From contig JANCRA010000001.1 of NCBI GenBank assembly GCA_024362935.1, positions 56,613,930-56,677,929 of the forward strand: DNA of 64,000 nt, read 5' to 3'. A model generated the notes under the pieces. It saw nothing but the letters and a program-made list of their open reading frames with translations. It was not told the DNA's origin and did no database searches. Position numbers and translations under genes: made by a program. Within the stretch, counting starts at the first letter, position 1. Each line of letters opens with the position of its first letter. This stretch comes from Setophaga petechia (Eukaryota; Chordata; Aves; Passeriformes; Parulidae). Positions 13,039-24,226 of this stretch are shown here, piece by piece.

Positions 13039-14026
13039 TATTTACGTCATAAAAAACATACTCAATTTATTTAATGTGGTGATCATCTCTGATCTAACTT
13101 GAGTGGGTGAGGATCATTCCCTCATGTCACTGAACAACCACTTATAACCAGGAGCTGAATTTTAATGGAGTGCAGAAGGACTGAGATCTCAGTTGACTTC
13201 AGAAGGAATTTGTTGGGAGGGTATCCTAGCTCTTCCATGATGTTTATTACAGCATAAAAACTATTTTTGCATGATGTATTTATCTGTTTTGAGAATATTT
13301 TACAACTTCATTCATGCTGCTCTGGGTACAGGTAGCATCCCATTCCCTTATGCATTCCTACATCAGGGACAGGAGAATGGGACAGAATGTCTCTGTTGAA
13401 TATTAGCAAAGTGCTAGAGATGTTCTGCAGAAAAATGCTAATCTGGAAGAAAAAAAAATACTGGATATGAAGACAAAAATACTCATCTCATGAGCAGCTA
13501 CTGGCTGATATGAAATCCCAGCCATGAGGAGGCTTTATGGGTCCTTTCCCAGCACCTTGCTGGGAAGGGTTTTGATACATTTAAGTCTTCTTTGGTACAG
13601 CAAATTGAAATTAAATATTATGTGAGGATCTTTTCTTCTCTACATTTTTGTGCTTCAGGTCAGCATTGGTTTTATATGGCTTTTATTCATATGGTTTTTT
13701 TTACTACTTTCAAAATCTTAAATAGATGTACAGAAATATTCTTAAAGACAAATTTAAAGACAAAGGTGTCCTTTGGGAAGTGTACAAAGTAATTTTAAAA
13801 GCAACTGAACTTCTATATGGCATTTTCATCTAATCTATTAAAACCAGTGAATAATTCTGAGGCCTGATAAATGCTCACACAGACTTATCACAGATCTTGG
13901 ACTCAGTCATGTCCCTATGATCCATTAAGTTGTATAGAGATAATTCAATATTCAACAACACTCTGACTCACATTCCCATTCATCAAGAAGTGTTAATATA
14001 AGAACAGCTTCATAATGAGATTATGA
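13039..14026. other. Upstream flank, no gene seen
   Basis: AT-rich DNA without a recognisable exon or repeat. Confidence 0.45.
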
Positions 14027-14660
14027 AACCATAGAATGGTTTCGATTGGAAACGAGCCTTAAAATAATCCTGTCCAACTGCTGATCCAGCCCTGCCAAGT
14101 CCATCATGAAACCATGTCCCCAAGTGCCACACTTACACATCTTTTAAGTACCTAAAGGGATGGTGATTCCACCATTTCCCTGGGCAGCCTCTTCCAAAGC
14201 TAGACTACCCTTTCCGTGAAGAATTTTATCCCTAATATCTAGTGTAAACCTTTTCTGGTGCAACTGAGGCCATTTCCTGTTGTCCTATCCCTGCTTACAT
14301 GGAGGAGGGACTGACCCTCGCTTGGCTATAACCCCATTTCAGGGGGATAGAGAGATCTCCCCTGAACCTCCTTTTCTCCAGGCTAAACACCCGCAGCTCC
14401 CTCAGCTGCCCCTCACAGGACTTGTGCTCCAGACCCTTTCCCAGCTCCCATTTCCCTTCTCTGGATAGGGTTCAGCACCTCAACATCTTTCCTGTAGTGA
14501 GGGGCCCAGAGCTGGACACAGGATTTGGGGTGCAGGCTCAGCAGTAGCAAGTATGATCACTGTCCTGCTCCTTCTGGCCACACTTGCTGATACAGGCCAG
14601 GATGCCATTGGCCTTCTTGGCCACCTAGGCACAGCTGGGTCGCTCAGGACTGAAGATCTT
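14027..14660 (-). repeat. CR1 LINE fragment (antisense)
   Basis: It starts on the + strand with 'accatagaatggtttcgatt', the reverse complement of the CR1 3' terminus. It continues through the typical antisense CR1 blocks: 'ccctgggcagcctcttcca', 'ctgaacctccttttctccag', 'ggggcccagagctggacaca' and 'ggccttcttggccacct'. About 630 bp of 3' sequence is kept, and the copy is 5'-truncated. Short open frames inside it are shadows. Confidence 0.93.
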
Positions 14661-16296
14661 CCTTATTCCACCTACATTGATATATTTCTCTGCTACTTGG
14701 TCAAGTGCTTAAACTTGTGGGTTTATTTTATTGTATGAATATTTTAAAAGCATTTTAACATTCTTGCCTTGAAAACAAATCATTGCAGATAATAATCTAA
14801 TTGCTTAAATACTCAAATTTGGTAATCTTTGTGCTGCAAGTAAACATTTCCTTATTGAATTATTCAAATAATATTTCCTGTAAATAAAATCTTCAGTCAA
14901 CAGACCCCAAGTTTATGAATTTTCTTTCCCGTCTTTAGTAACATTATGTATTATTATTTTCAAGGTGAAAATACGGGCTAAATGAACAGGCCAGACATTC
15001 TTTTTTCCTAATACCACCCACTGTAAACTCTAATTCTGAACTGATTCTCACCTATCCATCCTATTAAATGTTCTGAGTAACCTGAATGTCACTGATTACA
15101 ACCAGGATGGTAAACAGTTCAGGTAACAGAAGGAAAAAGACATTGTGTATGATGGTACACTTTTCTTAGTTTCCTTTTAGAAACTTCTCACAGGGCTTGC
15201 TTGTTTTAAAACAAACCACCAAGCAACAAAACCACATAGCAGCTCTTCTAGATGCAAGATGAGATTTTAACCAAGAATTCATTATGCCTACCACAATAAA
15301 AAAGAAAGGAAAAAAAACAAAGTCAGGTGAGAGAACTGATTAGTTAGCTGGACATGCAAACAGCAAGCTCTTTTCTATTCAAACAGGAAATGTATATTTA
15401 CAGAGTAAGAATATCACAAGAATGGATGATAATCACATTTTAACAGTGTCTGGAGATTTAGGTTAATAAGCAAGGTATCATTTATACATGTAACCTTGCT
15501 TGCTGTAAAGTGAACTGCTAATTTGTCAGCCCCATTTTGGAAGAAGACAATGGGATTTCATAGGTCAGTTCCATACAGGACTGCACATTAATTACATTAA
15601 TTTTCTAAACCTTAACAACAAATGTCCTTCGGATACATATGGGGTTGTTTTGGGGTTATAATAAATTGCCCTCATCTTGTAAAATCTTTTAAAACATCTG
15701 TTTGGCTACAGATAACTCTGTAGGGGAAACAACGTGGCAAGGAAAAGGCAAAGCATGCACACCAACGGGAAACACTGTGCAACAGGAGCTTACAGATCTT
15801 ACTAAAAATATCCATAACATCTGACGAGGACAGAAAAAAAAAAAAAAAAAAAGGAGCACAAGTTGTAGGACCATGTTGAATTTCCTCCGCAGTTACACAC
15901 GCAGATCTAATCCCAGTCTCTCTGTAAATAACCTCTTAATATAGAAATAGTTTCGTTTTACAGATCAGAAGTCAATTTCATGTTTATATACTCTACAAAA
16001 CACAGTTGCTCTATAGACTTCAAAAGTTCTCTGTAGCAGGAATTCCCTTTGAGGAGGACAGAGAATTTTCCTGGTGAAAGCTGGAGAATTCCCCTTTAGA
16101 TTTACTTTACAGGAGGTTGCATAAAAATTCTTTCACTCCATCCCATCTCTAGCTAGAGATTTCAGAAGTCAGAGCAAGTCCCATACTTGACATATCCTAC
16201 CACCCAGCAAGACATCTTGAAACTGGCAAAATGCTAACCCTGGTACCAGATTCTCCAACCTATATTCAAACACAGACACAGACAACAGATTAAGTT
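14661..16296. other. Upstream flank, no gene seen
   Basis: AT-rich DNA with an A run at about 15834-15852. No exon, RNA gene or identifiable transposon was seen. Confidence 0.45.
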
Positions 16297-16305
16297 CATA
16301 TATAC

Positions 16306-16369
<64 letters not shown>

Positions 16370-16370
16370 A
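16297..16370. repeat. TA dinucleotide microsatellite
   Basis: An essentially perfect TA run of about 55 bases (16311-16365) is flanked by imperfect TATACATATG and TATGTGTA units. The Ile/Tyr-rich minus-strand frame of 139 codons across it is an artefact of the repeat. Confidence 0.95.
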
Positions 16371-17442
16371 TAGTTAGCAGCTCAAAGAGACAAAAGGTGT
16401 GTACAACGGGGGGGATTAGACTTCCCTGGGCTTTTGTCGCCTGCTTCTGAGCAAATGGGAAAAGGTTAGTCCAAATAACCATCTGCTGATGTTTGAACTT
16501 AAAATGTGACTTGTTCTGCAAAGGGCAGACATGCCCATGCAGCGTGGAACCATTTGGAAAAAAATATAACTTTGTAGCTGAGACCCATCCACTTTGCAAC
16601 AAAGTTACACACATAAGTTTGAATTTTGTCTGTGTAACTTTGTCTGTAATCAAGACTAGAAACTATATATCAAAGCCAGTCTAAAAAGTTGTTCCATACT
16701 GTTTAGTGGCTTTAGGTCCTGGTTCATGCCCTGACTGTAACAAAAGTCTTTCTCATTCAGTTCCTTTTGTTGATTTTACCACCAGAGGAGATAATCAAGC
16801 CCCATGCTTTATCTCTTCTTTTTGCTTGTGGAGGTTTTCAGGCGTCACAGAAGTTGGTACTTCAATAAAGAGTGAGTTTCACTGATGTTTTATATGTATC
16901 ATCTTTAGAATATTGTGGCTAGATGTCTAATCTGCTTTGTAAGAAACCCAGTAAAAATGGTGAGAAAGTACTCAATTTTATTGGTATTTCAAAACATAAA
17001 AAGAGAAAAATAATAAATCCATCAAAAGTGTGGCAAAGAATATTGGACAGAAGAGCACGCCTGTAATGATATAACACAACTGCAACTTGCAACGTTGCAA
17101 CTGCAACATCTCTTTTTTTATGCAAGAGATGTAAAAAAACTCAAAAAAATGTATGTACTTATAAAAGTTTTTACATTTATTTAAGTTCTCATTGTGCCAA
17201 GAAAAGAAAATATGTTCTGTAATGGTTGAGAATAAGTTGGAAAAAAGTTGAAATTGCATCCATTTCAGTGTATTTGTTGGCCATTTCTATGAAAAGTGAA
17301 TTTGACTTGAGCAACCTCAAGAGCACTGAGAAGATGCCTGGGGAAACCAAGGAACATGGGTTGCAGCACACTTAGAAAATTTAGGCTGTGTGAATGGGTT
17401 TGAGTCCCTAGGGAGAGGTGGTGACAAATGCAAAAGGAAAAT
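16371..17442. other. Upstream flank, no gene seen
   Basis: AT-rich DNA immediately upstream of the promoter-proximal CR1 copy. No gene or repeat was recognised. Overlapping minus-strand frames near 16919-17371 lack recognisable content. Confidence 0.45.
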
Positions 17443-17661
17443 CATAGAATCACAGAATGGATTGGAAGGGACCTCAAAGATGATCTCGTTCCAACTCCTC
17501 TGCCATGGGAAAGGATGCCTTTCACTGCACCAGCTTGCTAAACCCCTGTTCCAACAGGCCTGGAACATTTCCAGAGATGGGGCAGCCACAGCTTCCCCGG
17601 GCAACCTGTGCTCGTGCCTCACCATCGTCATAGGGAAGAATTTTGTCCCAATATTCATTCC

Positions 17662-17729
<68 letters not shown>

Positions 17730-17795
17730 CCTACTCTCACTTTGAATCCATTACCCCACGTCCTATCGCTACATGCCCTTTAAAGTAGTTCTGCC
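17443..17795 (-). repeat. CR1 LINE fragment (antisense) next to the DCLK2 promoter
   Basis: The + strand begins with 'aatcatagaatcacagaatg' and 'gattggaagggacctcaaag', the reverse complement of the CR1 terminus. It then has 'caacaggcctggaacatttc' and 'gggcaacctgtgctcgtgcc', and resumes after a microsatellite with 'ccccacgtcctatcgctaca', the next expected CR1 block. The microsatellite has therefore grown inside the element. It ends about 85 bp before the GC-rich promoter begins. Confidence 0.92.
17662..17729 (+). repeat. ATCT microsatellite, 17 perfect units
   Basis: Seventeen uninterrupted ATCT units (68 bp) lie within the CR1 copy, replacing or expanding a segment where CR1 normally has 'cctaatatctaat'-like sequence. 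Such long pure tetranucleotides are usually length-polymorphic. It lies about 1.0 kb upstream of the DCLK2 start codon. Confidence 0.97.
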
Positions 17796-18389
17796 AATAA
17801 ATGATGGGGATGTGCAGTTTTCTGACCTCTGGGATGTATTTTGGGCTAAGGGCCGTACGGAAGGAGCATTTTTAGCGTTTTAACGCAATGACTGAGCCAC
17901 GTAAAGCCGGGAGAGGGCTGCCGGGCAGCTCCGCGGGCGCGCCTGAAGGGCGGCCGGCCCTTGGAGGACCACCAGAAGGGCAGCACAACCCAATGGGAAA
18001 ACTGCGCCTCCAAATTCCCCTTTCCTAGAAGAGCCCCCTTTCCCTCCCCGCTCCCCCGAGCCGCCGCTCCCACCCTTCCCACGGCCGCTCCCGCCCCCGC
18101 GCCGGACGCGCTCCGAGCTGGCGCCGCCCCCGCCCGGCCCGGCCCGGCAGGAGCCCCGCCCGCTCCCGCTCTGGCTCCGGCTCCGCTGCTCTCCACGGCC
18201 GGGCCGCCAGCGCCGCTCCTGCCGGATCCATTGCGGCTGCTTCCCGCGTCGGGAGCCGGAGGCTGCCCGCTCCCCGCGCCGAGTGGCGGTGCTGCTGCCC
18301 CCGCTGCGGGAATAGGCGCTGCGGCCCCTCCGCCGCCAGAGCCAGCAGGGAAGGGGCTGAGCGGGGACCCGCGCATTGTGCGAGCCCGC

Positions 18390-18461
18390 ATGGGCACGGC
18401 GCGGGGGCGCGGCCGCGGGGCTCCTGCGAGCCTCTCGCCCGGCCCCCGGCAGCGCCCGTAG
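18390..18461 (+). other. Upstream ORF 1 in the DCLK2 leader (23 codons)
   Basis: An ATG at 18390 opens a 23-codon frame rich in Arg, Gly and Pro that stops at TAG 18459-18461, about 240 bp before the main start codon. It matters only if transcription starts upstream of it, which the sequence does not show. It does not overlap the DCLK2 frame. Confidence 0.35.
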
Positions 18462-18490
18462 CCGGGGGGCGCCGCGCTCGGCCGTGAGGG

Positions 18491-18622
18491 ATGCTTTTGT
18501 GCGCGGCCGCGGGCGCAGCAGCGGGTAGCGGCGGGGCCGGGGCTGCGCTGGCCGGGCAGGTCGGGCGCCGCGCTCAGCCGCAGCTCTCCCGGCGAGAGCG
18601 GCCGGGCGCGATGCTCTTTTAG
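18491..18622 (+). other. Upstream ORF 2 in the DCLK2 leader (43 codons)
   Basis: An ATG at 18491 with G at -3 opens a 43-codon Ala/Gly/Arg-rich frame. It ends at TAG 18620-18622, 79 bp before the main ATG. A second in-frame ATG lies only three codons before the stop (18611), giving a minimal Met-Leu-Phe-stop unit. The main ATG has C at -3 and G at +4, a weaker context at -3 than this uORF. If the mRNA includes this region the uORF should lower translation of DCLK2, with reinitiation possible; that is inference. Confidence 0.4.
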
Positions 18623-18701
18623 GCGGCCCGAGCCCTTGCGAGCACGGCGGGCAGGCAGAGCAGCCCGTAGCGGAGCTGGGAGGGCGGGCAGGCGGCTCCC
18701 C

Positions 18702-19116
18702 ATGGCGAGCAGCCGGAGCATCGAGCTGGAGCACTTCGAGGAGCGGGACAAGCGGCAGCAGCGCTCCGGGCCGCGGCGCGGAGGCTCCGGGTCCGGCGGC
18801 GGCGCGGGGCCGCGGGGCAATGGGCTGGTGCCCAGCCCGGCGCACAGCGCGCACTGCAGCCTCTACCGCACCCGCACCCTGCAGGCGCTCAGCTCCGAGA
18901 AGAAGGCGCGCAAAGCCCGCTTCTACCGCAACGGGGACAGGTACTTCAAGGGCTTGGTGTACGCCATCTCCCCCGATCGCTTCCGCTCCTTCGACGCCCT
19001 CCTGGTGGAGCTCACCCGGTCCCTGTCGGACAACGTGAACCTGCCCCAGGGGGTCCGCACCATCTACACCATCGATGGCAGCAAGAAGCTCACCAGCCTG
19101 GATGAGCTGGTGGAAG
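18702..19116 (+). CDS. DCLK2: DCLK2 coding exon 1: N-terminal tail and most of DCX domain 1
   Basis: DCLK2 is a microtubule-associated Ser/Thr kinase with two tandem N-terminal doublecortin domains that bind and stabilise microtubules, chiefly in neurons. This exon encodes residues 1-138 and the first base of codon 139. The N-terminus ([17 protein letters not shown]) is diagnostic for DCLK2 rather than DCLK1 or DCX. A basic Gly/Ser-rich stretch (about residues 19-40) follows, then [13 protein letters not shown], and DCX1 starts near residue 72 with [14 protein letters not shown] and includes [17 protein letters not shown] chose ATG 18702 because conservation starts there. The frame is open further upstream, but without an in-frame ATG. 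The donor is gaag|gtgagg at 19117, phase 1, matching exon 2. Without splicing, the frame would run on to a stop at 19262. Confidence 0.96.
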
Positions 19117-20035
19117 GTGAGGAGGGTGTCACGATCCGGCTGGAGCTGGCCGTGGGACCTGGTGGTGGGTTGTGGGCACTCTCTGGGGTGAGCTTCCTTG
19201 TCCCTACCCGGATCAAAGCGGAGAGGTCGCCTTGTGAAAACTGGCGGCCACAGAACCCGTGAGGGTTAGTAGCTGGGGTTGTGAGGGGCGGTAGGGCTTC
19301 GTTTTCCCCGTGTGGACCATCCATTTCTCCCATCACCTTGAGTGCTGCCATCTGCATGCGCCGGGCTTGACTCCAGTGGTAGTTAAGCAGCAGGTGCTCT
19401 TTTCATCTGCAAGAACTGTGAAGTTCTTGGTGACCTTCCATTTGTAATAGAGGGAAATGCTGTAATTCTCCAAGTGTCATTATAGACTCACAGTGGCTTC
19501 AGCCTTCAGAGAAGGAGCCCCAGTGCTGTGAAAGAAGGGTATCTATATCCCACCGTTTGTTAAAACTAACAGGTGTAATGCCCCAATTTCAAATGTGATC
19601 AGAGTCCATATTAACAGAGGGAATTATCTACCTTGCCTGACTTTCAAAAGCATGTTATGGAATCAGGTGTATTTCAGAGTTGTCCCTAAGTAGCTTTTCA
19701 TAATGGGACTTAGCTGCTGAGGTTATGTAGACCTTGCAAATCTGAACAGAGCAGTGCTTGACTGTCTCAAAATGGGACCAGAAGTATTGTTTTGTGAATG
19801 ACACATATGCCCTTTGTTTGTGGGGAGTGATAATTATTGGAACAATGAGCAGAATTCCCCAGTCTTTTCACCTGATGTCTTAAAATACAGTTTGAGCTCA
19901 GCATTGCCTGCTTCCTGAATGCACAGGTGCACACTGAGAGGTTTTTAATGAATTTGCATTTGATGGTTGTTTTCAATACATCAGCTACCACCACAGTCTT
20001 CCACCTGGTGACTTTGTGTGCCAGGTGAAGCTGGT

Positions 20036-20236
20036 TTGCATTAATGAAGAACTGGGATTTTTTGTAGGCCTTCCAATGCCTCCTGCTTCCTAGGCTTTCA
20101 GCTGCCTTTCCTTTGAGCTTTGGTTTGGAAGCTTTCCTTTTCAAAGCAGTGCTGAATCACACCTGCAGAACTGGATGAGAAAGGGAACCTGAAGACCTTT
20201 ATCTAATCCACCAGTAAGGGCATTGGGAGTTAGGGA
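20036..20236 (+). repeat. Dispersed repeat, copy B (unnamed family)
   Basis: This is the direct-orientation partner of 12833-13038, about 7.2 kb away and inside DCLK2 intron 1. The core from about 20064 is the best aligned. A 125-codon minus-strand frame (19767-20144) overlaps the repeat, and copy A preserves part of a similar minus-strand reading (Lys-rich, with a shared KLKG..AESL pattern) but with a stop. An ancestral coding segment is therefore possible but unproven. Confidence 0.72.
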
Positions 20237-23200
20237 CCAACTGCTTCACAACACGGAAGAGAAAGGGGAGGCTGCAGAATTTGCTGTGCCAAATGGGTCT
20301 CCCTTAAAAAAGATGTGCATGGAAGGGCACTTCCTGATAGTACCATAGTGCTGAGGACTTGCAGCCTTAGAGTAGATCATGTTTTACATTGACCACTGAA
20401 GAAGTATGAAGTGGTTGTAGAGTGAAATGCTGACCCTTTGGTGATAAAAGGAATGAAGTAAGTAAAAAAACTTTCATGATTTGGTGGTTAATTTTTTAAT
20501 ACCTTAAAAAATATGGTATGCTGAAGTGGTCACAGAAATGAAAGGAGATGAAACTTGCAATAACATGGGGCGACTTTTGAAATGTTGCAGCAGGAATGAT
20601 ATTAGACTTTTATGGCTTAAAACAAAGAATTACTTGCTGGACAGCCATATATACTATTACAACTATAAATTAATAATTGAAAGCAAAACTTAGCATTTGT
20701 CTCTTCAAATACTCATTGAAACTGTAACCTTTGATGTGGCTCTTTACTGGAAGAATAAAGCAAAATAAATGTCACAGTCAAAATGCCACTTCCATGCTTT
20801 CTCAGTGAAATAAAAGGGGGGGGGGAAGAATCTGAAGTACTTAGTCATCTATCCAATACAACTCTCAGGAATATTAAGAAAATCCTATAGCACCATAATT
20901 GGATTAGTATGTTCTCCAGTTAGCATGCTAAAAACTTTGCCAGTGTAAGGCTAATCACACAGAGAAAAAAAGTATATAGAGGAAGGAAAGGACAGCAAAC
21001 AAATAGTGAATCTGTCATTCCTTGGAATTATTTGTGGTTTTTTGCCAGCTGTTTTGTTCTTGAGGTGCTGGAAGAGATTTGATTTGGGTTCATTTTCTTT
21101 ATTTCTCCTGGTTACAGCACAGCAAGCTTGAATTTCTGCTCTTGAGTAAATGCTTCAACATTGGTGTTGACCTAAAGCTTGAACTTCAGAAGCACCAGAA
21201 GTAGTTTTGAATGGTATTTTGCTGTATTTCAATGTTTTCAGAAAGGAAAATAAAACTGAAGTGCTGTAGTGTGTGCCAGCCACAGGCTGAGCACCAGACG
21301 GGCCATGGCTGTGTGATGCAATACCAAGCTTGCTGGTCTCTTGGCACCTTCCCAGTGCTCCTGAACTGGGACATGGAGTCACAGCAGTTCAGGTTCAGCA
21401 GTGGCAGATCTCTGCAGTGAGCAGAAGGTGAGTGCTCAGTAAACCTTGCCAAGCCAGCAAGATCTGCATTAAACCTCCCTCAGCTCCAGCCTATGTGTGT
21501 GTAGCTCTTGGACAGTGACGTGTCCCAGTAGAGGGCAAGCTCTTTAAGGCTTATTTGCTGTTTATCTATCTGGGATATAAAAGCTGGCAACATCAAATTC
21601 CGTATCATAATGAGCTGTGTTGAATCACTGATAAATGTTTTTTTGGAGTTTGGCTGTATTTGGCAATCTGTTTTACTGCTTGTCATTTTAAGAAAAAAGA
21701 GCTGGTGCATGGACACACTGAGGATATGAAATATTACTGTTATGGGTTGAGCCAGTTAAAAATTGCACCAGATCATGTTTATTAGTCAAAAATAGAAGCT
21801 CCATTTTATGAAGCATATTGCTTTTCTTAACTGGATATGACAATCAAAAAAGCATGCTCTGCTGGACCAGCCTAAGGCAAATATAATTTATATTCTCAGC
21901 CCCTGTAGATTAGGAAACATTATGAGTTTGACAGTTTTCACTGTTTTCTTAAAGTGGGAGGAATTTCATTGTCTGTTTCAGATCTGTTTGAGCAGGCAGA
22001 TCCAGAGAGGAGGTGGGGGCTGGGACTATTATGCTTTCTTATGGTGTTCTTTCTTCCAGCTTTACTCTCAGACATAACACTGCTTTTCACTTTAGAATAC
22101 ACCATTCCATGTGTAATTTTATACTTGCCCTTCAATATAAAATATTAAAAAGTAGATTATTTTTTATTTTCTACCAGAGTTAGCTGTTTAAGTGTTTGTC
22201 TATTTCCTTCAGTTTCCCTTGAAAATATAGACTTCCTAAAGCATGATGCCATGGTAATAGAACTGTGCAGCTCTTTAGTCCTGTTTTATGTGGATGTTGG
22301 TTGTGCTCTGTCTCTTTGTTTTCATTGCCTTGTTAATGAAGAACATGGAGAATCCCGATTGTACAGGTCTGCTGCAAAGCTGGGAGTTTTTGTTGGATTT
22401 TGGGAAATGAAAGCCAGTGTAAACTATTCCTGGAAAGAGAAGTTCTGTTTGTTTTGCATCTAATGGGAATCCTTCTAGTTCCCTAGAAAAATGGCTGAGA
22501 GTCTTTGTTGGTTCAACAACAATGCTTAATTAATACAGTCCTTTATAAATACCAGGAGTTTTGTCTGCATGGTTGTGCACACAATCAACAGGCATCTGTA
22601 GGGAAGTCCTTGGGCAGGAGGTGGGAAGGCTTGGGGCAGGGCAGTCCTTATGCATGGCCAGGACATGTAGCACAGGGCAATATCTGATTTACAGAGCTCT
22701 GCCTCACTAACACAGAGTAAGAGAAAGTGTTTTGAAATGAGGTGTTGAACAATCCAAGTTTTTTCTGCCTTAGACCATAGTTGTTACTGCATATTACATT
22801 TTAATCCCGCATAAAGTGCCTGTGACTTTGGTTGATGTGCACTGTTGTGTTAGGTCAAGAATATCTTTTCTCTTGTCAGGGCAAGCAGAAGGCAACACCA
22901 AGTAGGCAGTTTGTATTTTTGCTCATTCATTGCTCATGCTCAAAGGTATGATTGCCCTCCTGTGCTAGAGCCAGAAGCTGTAGCACTGTAAAAAACAAGA
23001 GGCGCATGTAATATGTTGAACAAAGAAGGGTAAAAAAGGAGGATGAAAGAGGGATTAAAAAATGCTGAGAGCATATTCTTTCAAATACATGTTCAAATCA
23101 CTGTAGAGACACAGTTCTGGAGCGATGGGGTGTGGATGTGAAATGAAGAAATAATTCTTTGTTAATAAAATTAATAAAATAGTTCCATCACCATCTATCT

Positions 23201-23317
23201 CCTAGTTTCAGGGGTGGGGAAATTCTAGTTTACCTGAAAAGGGTTTTTTAGTTTCTGTGGAGAAGGCACATGGTGTCAGGTATGTTTGATACCAGGTGGC
23301 ATTGACTGTCTTCTGAG

Positions 23318-23386
23318 AGTTTTTACCCTGCCTGAGCAGGGGGTTGAACTTCCAGAGGTCTCTTCCAATCTCAGCTGTTCTGTGAA
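23318..23386 (+). repeat. CR1 LINE 3'-end fragment (sense)
   Basis: The blocks 'cctgagcagggggttgaact', 'ccagaggtctcttccaatct' and 'cagctgttctgtga' match the CR1 3' tail in sense orientation. It is a short, diverged copy in DCLK2 intron 1. Confidence 0.82.
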
Positions 23387-24189
23387 AGCCTGTAGGAAGT
23401 AGTAATCTGCACCTTTCAATGTCTAAATCAAATCAAAAGAGAACTAATAGCAGTTAGTCATCTGCTAAAATCCCAGTCATCCCATTTTAAAAACTGCATG
23501 GGGAATTCTGAGTGCTGTAGATGAGGAAAGATCATGACTTATACAGGGCTATTAAAGGTGATATGAAAGTGAATTGTATGAAACTGATGAGGAGGGAAGT
23601 TGCACAAAGTAAGGAAGGAAAGAGAAATTGAAATAACCCAATCCTTCATAAAAGGGGTTATTTTATTTTTAGATCAGTCATATACGCTGTAAATACACTG
23701 TTCTGGAAATCTGCTTGGCTTTGTGTTACAGAAAGGGTACTCTGCTGTGTTTCCTAAAGTTAGAAAGAAGGTCAGTAGCCTTAATAACTACCTTGCTGTA
23801 CTAAATAAGCAGCTTTTGGTAGCTTTGAAGGTAAAGAGTTGCACCCAAAGAAGCCAAGGAACATAAGGTGAATAGGTGAAATCTATGCAGATACCTGCCC
23901 TGTCCTATAGGATTCACAGGGGAACACATGCCTCAAAAATATGGAAACTGCTTTCCTTCCCTAGGGATGTTTTTACCTGTCAGCTGTACCATTCTCTGTT
24001 GTGCAGAGTGCCATTTAAAAAGTGATCCTTTATGTGACTTTCAGGAGACAGTGCTTATTACTCTTGCAAAAAACAAGCCAGAAAATCTTATTCAGATACT
24101 TTTGTTTCAAATATCCCTACTGAGGATTTTTGAGTGTTGCACACTTAATTAATTCCTTTTGTTGCTTGCAACATGTGCATATGTCACAT

Positions 24190-24226
24190 GCATTAGGTTA
24201 GAAACAGTTGGTTTCTAACCTAATGC
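24190..24226. repeat. Perfect 16-bp inverted repeat with 5-nt loop
   Basis: The arm 'gcattaggttagaaac' (24190-24205) is followed by loop 'agttg' and the exact reverse complement (24211-24226). The pairing stops sharply on both sides. It lies in intron 1, 270 bp before an antisense CR1. It could fold as a hairpin in RNA or as a cruciform in DNA. Confidence 0.97.

Larger units (their letters stand above)
17880..19200 (+). promoter_or_regulatory. DCLK2: CpG-island promoter and 5' leader of DCLK2
   Basis: Composition switches abruptly from AT-rich to very GC- and CpG-rich near 17880 and returns to AT-rich after about 19200. This covers the upstream region, the 5' leader, coding exon 1 and the start of intron 1. 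GGGCGG (Sp1/KLF-type, 17948-17953) and a CCAAT motif (17990-17994) are visible, and there are many GCCCC/GGGGC boxes. No TATA box lies near a plausible start, which fits a dispersed CpG-island promoter. The transcription start cannot be fixed from sequence. Very long antisense and out-of-frame open frames here (up to 324 codons) arise because GC-rich DNA has few stops. Confidence 0.85.

Noticed and set aside
16234..16653. 139-codon minus-strand frame
   Set aside because: It runs through the TA microsatellite (Ile/Tyr repeats) and has no recognisable domain.
17390..17788. 132-codon + strand frame ending in Leu/Ser/Ile/Tyr repeats
   Set aside because: It is CR1 antisense sequence plus the ATCT microsatellite.
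17961..18461. 166-codon + strand frame upstream of exon 1
   Set aside because: Pro/Ala-rich composition artefact of the GC-rich leader. Only its last 23 codons, from the ATG at 18390, are kept as a possible uORF.
18636..18701. N-terminal extension of DCLK2 starting at a TTG
   Set aside because: There is no ATG in frame, and family similarity starts exactly at the ATG at 18702.
17846..18854. Two antisense 324-codon open frames over the CpG island
   Set aside because: They overlap each other in different frames, consist of Arg/Ala/Gly/Pro-rich low-complexity sequence and reflect the rarity of stops in GC-rich DNA.
19117..19262. DCLK2 frame continuing past exon 1 to a stop at 19262
   Set aside because: The donor gtgagg and the matching phase-1 acceptor at 31558 restore the conserved domain. 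The extension has no similarity to doublecortin.
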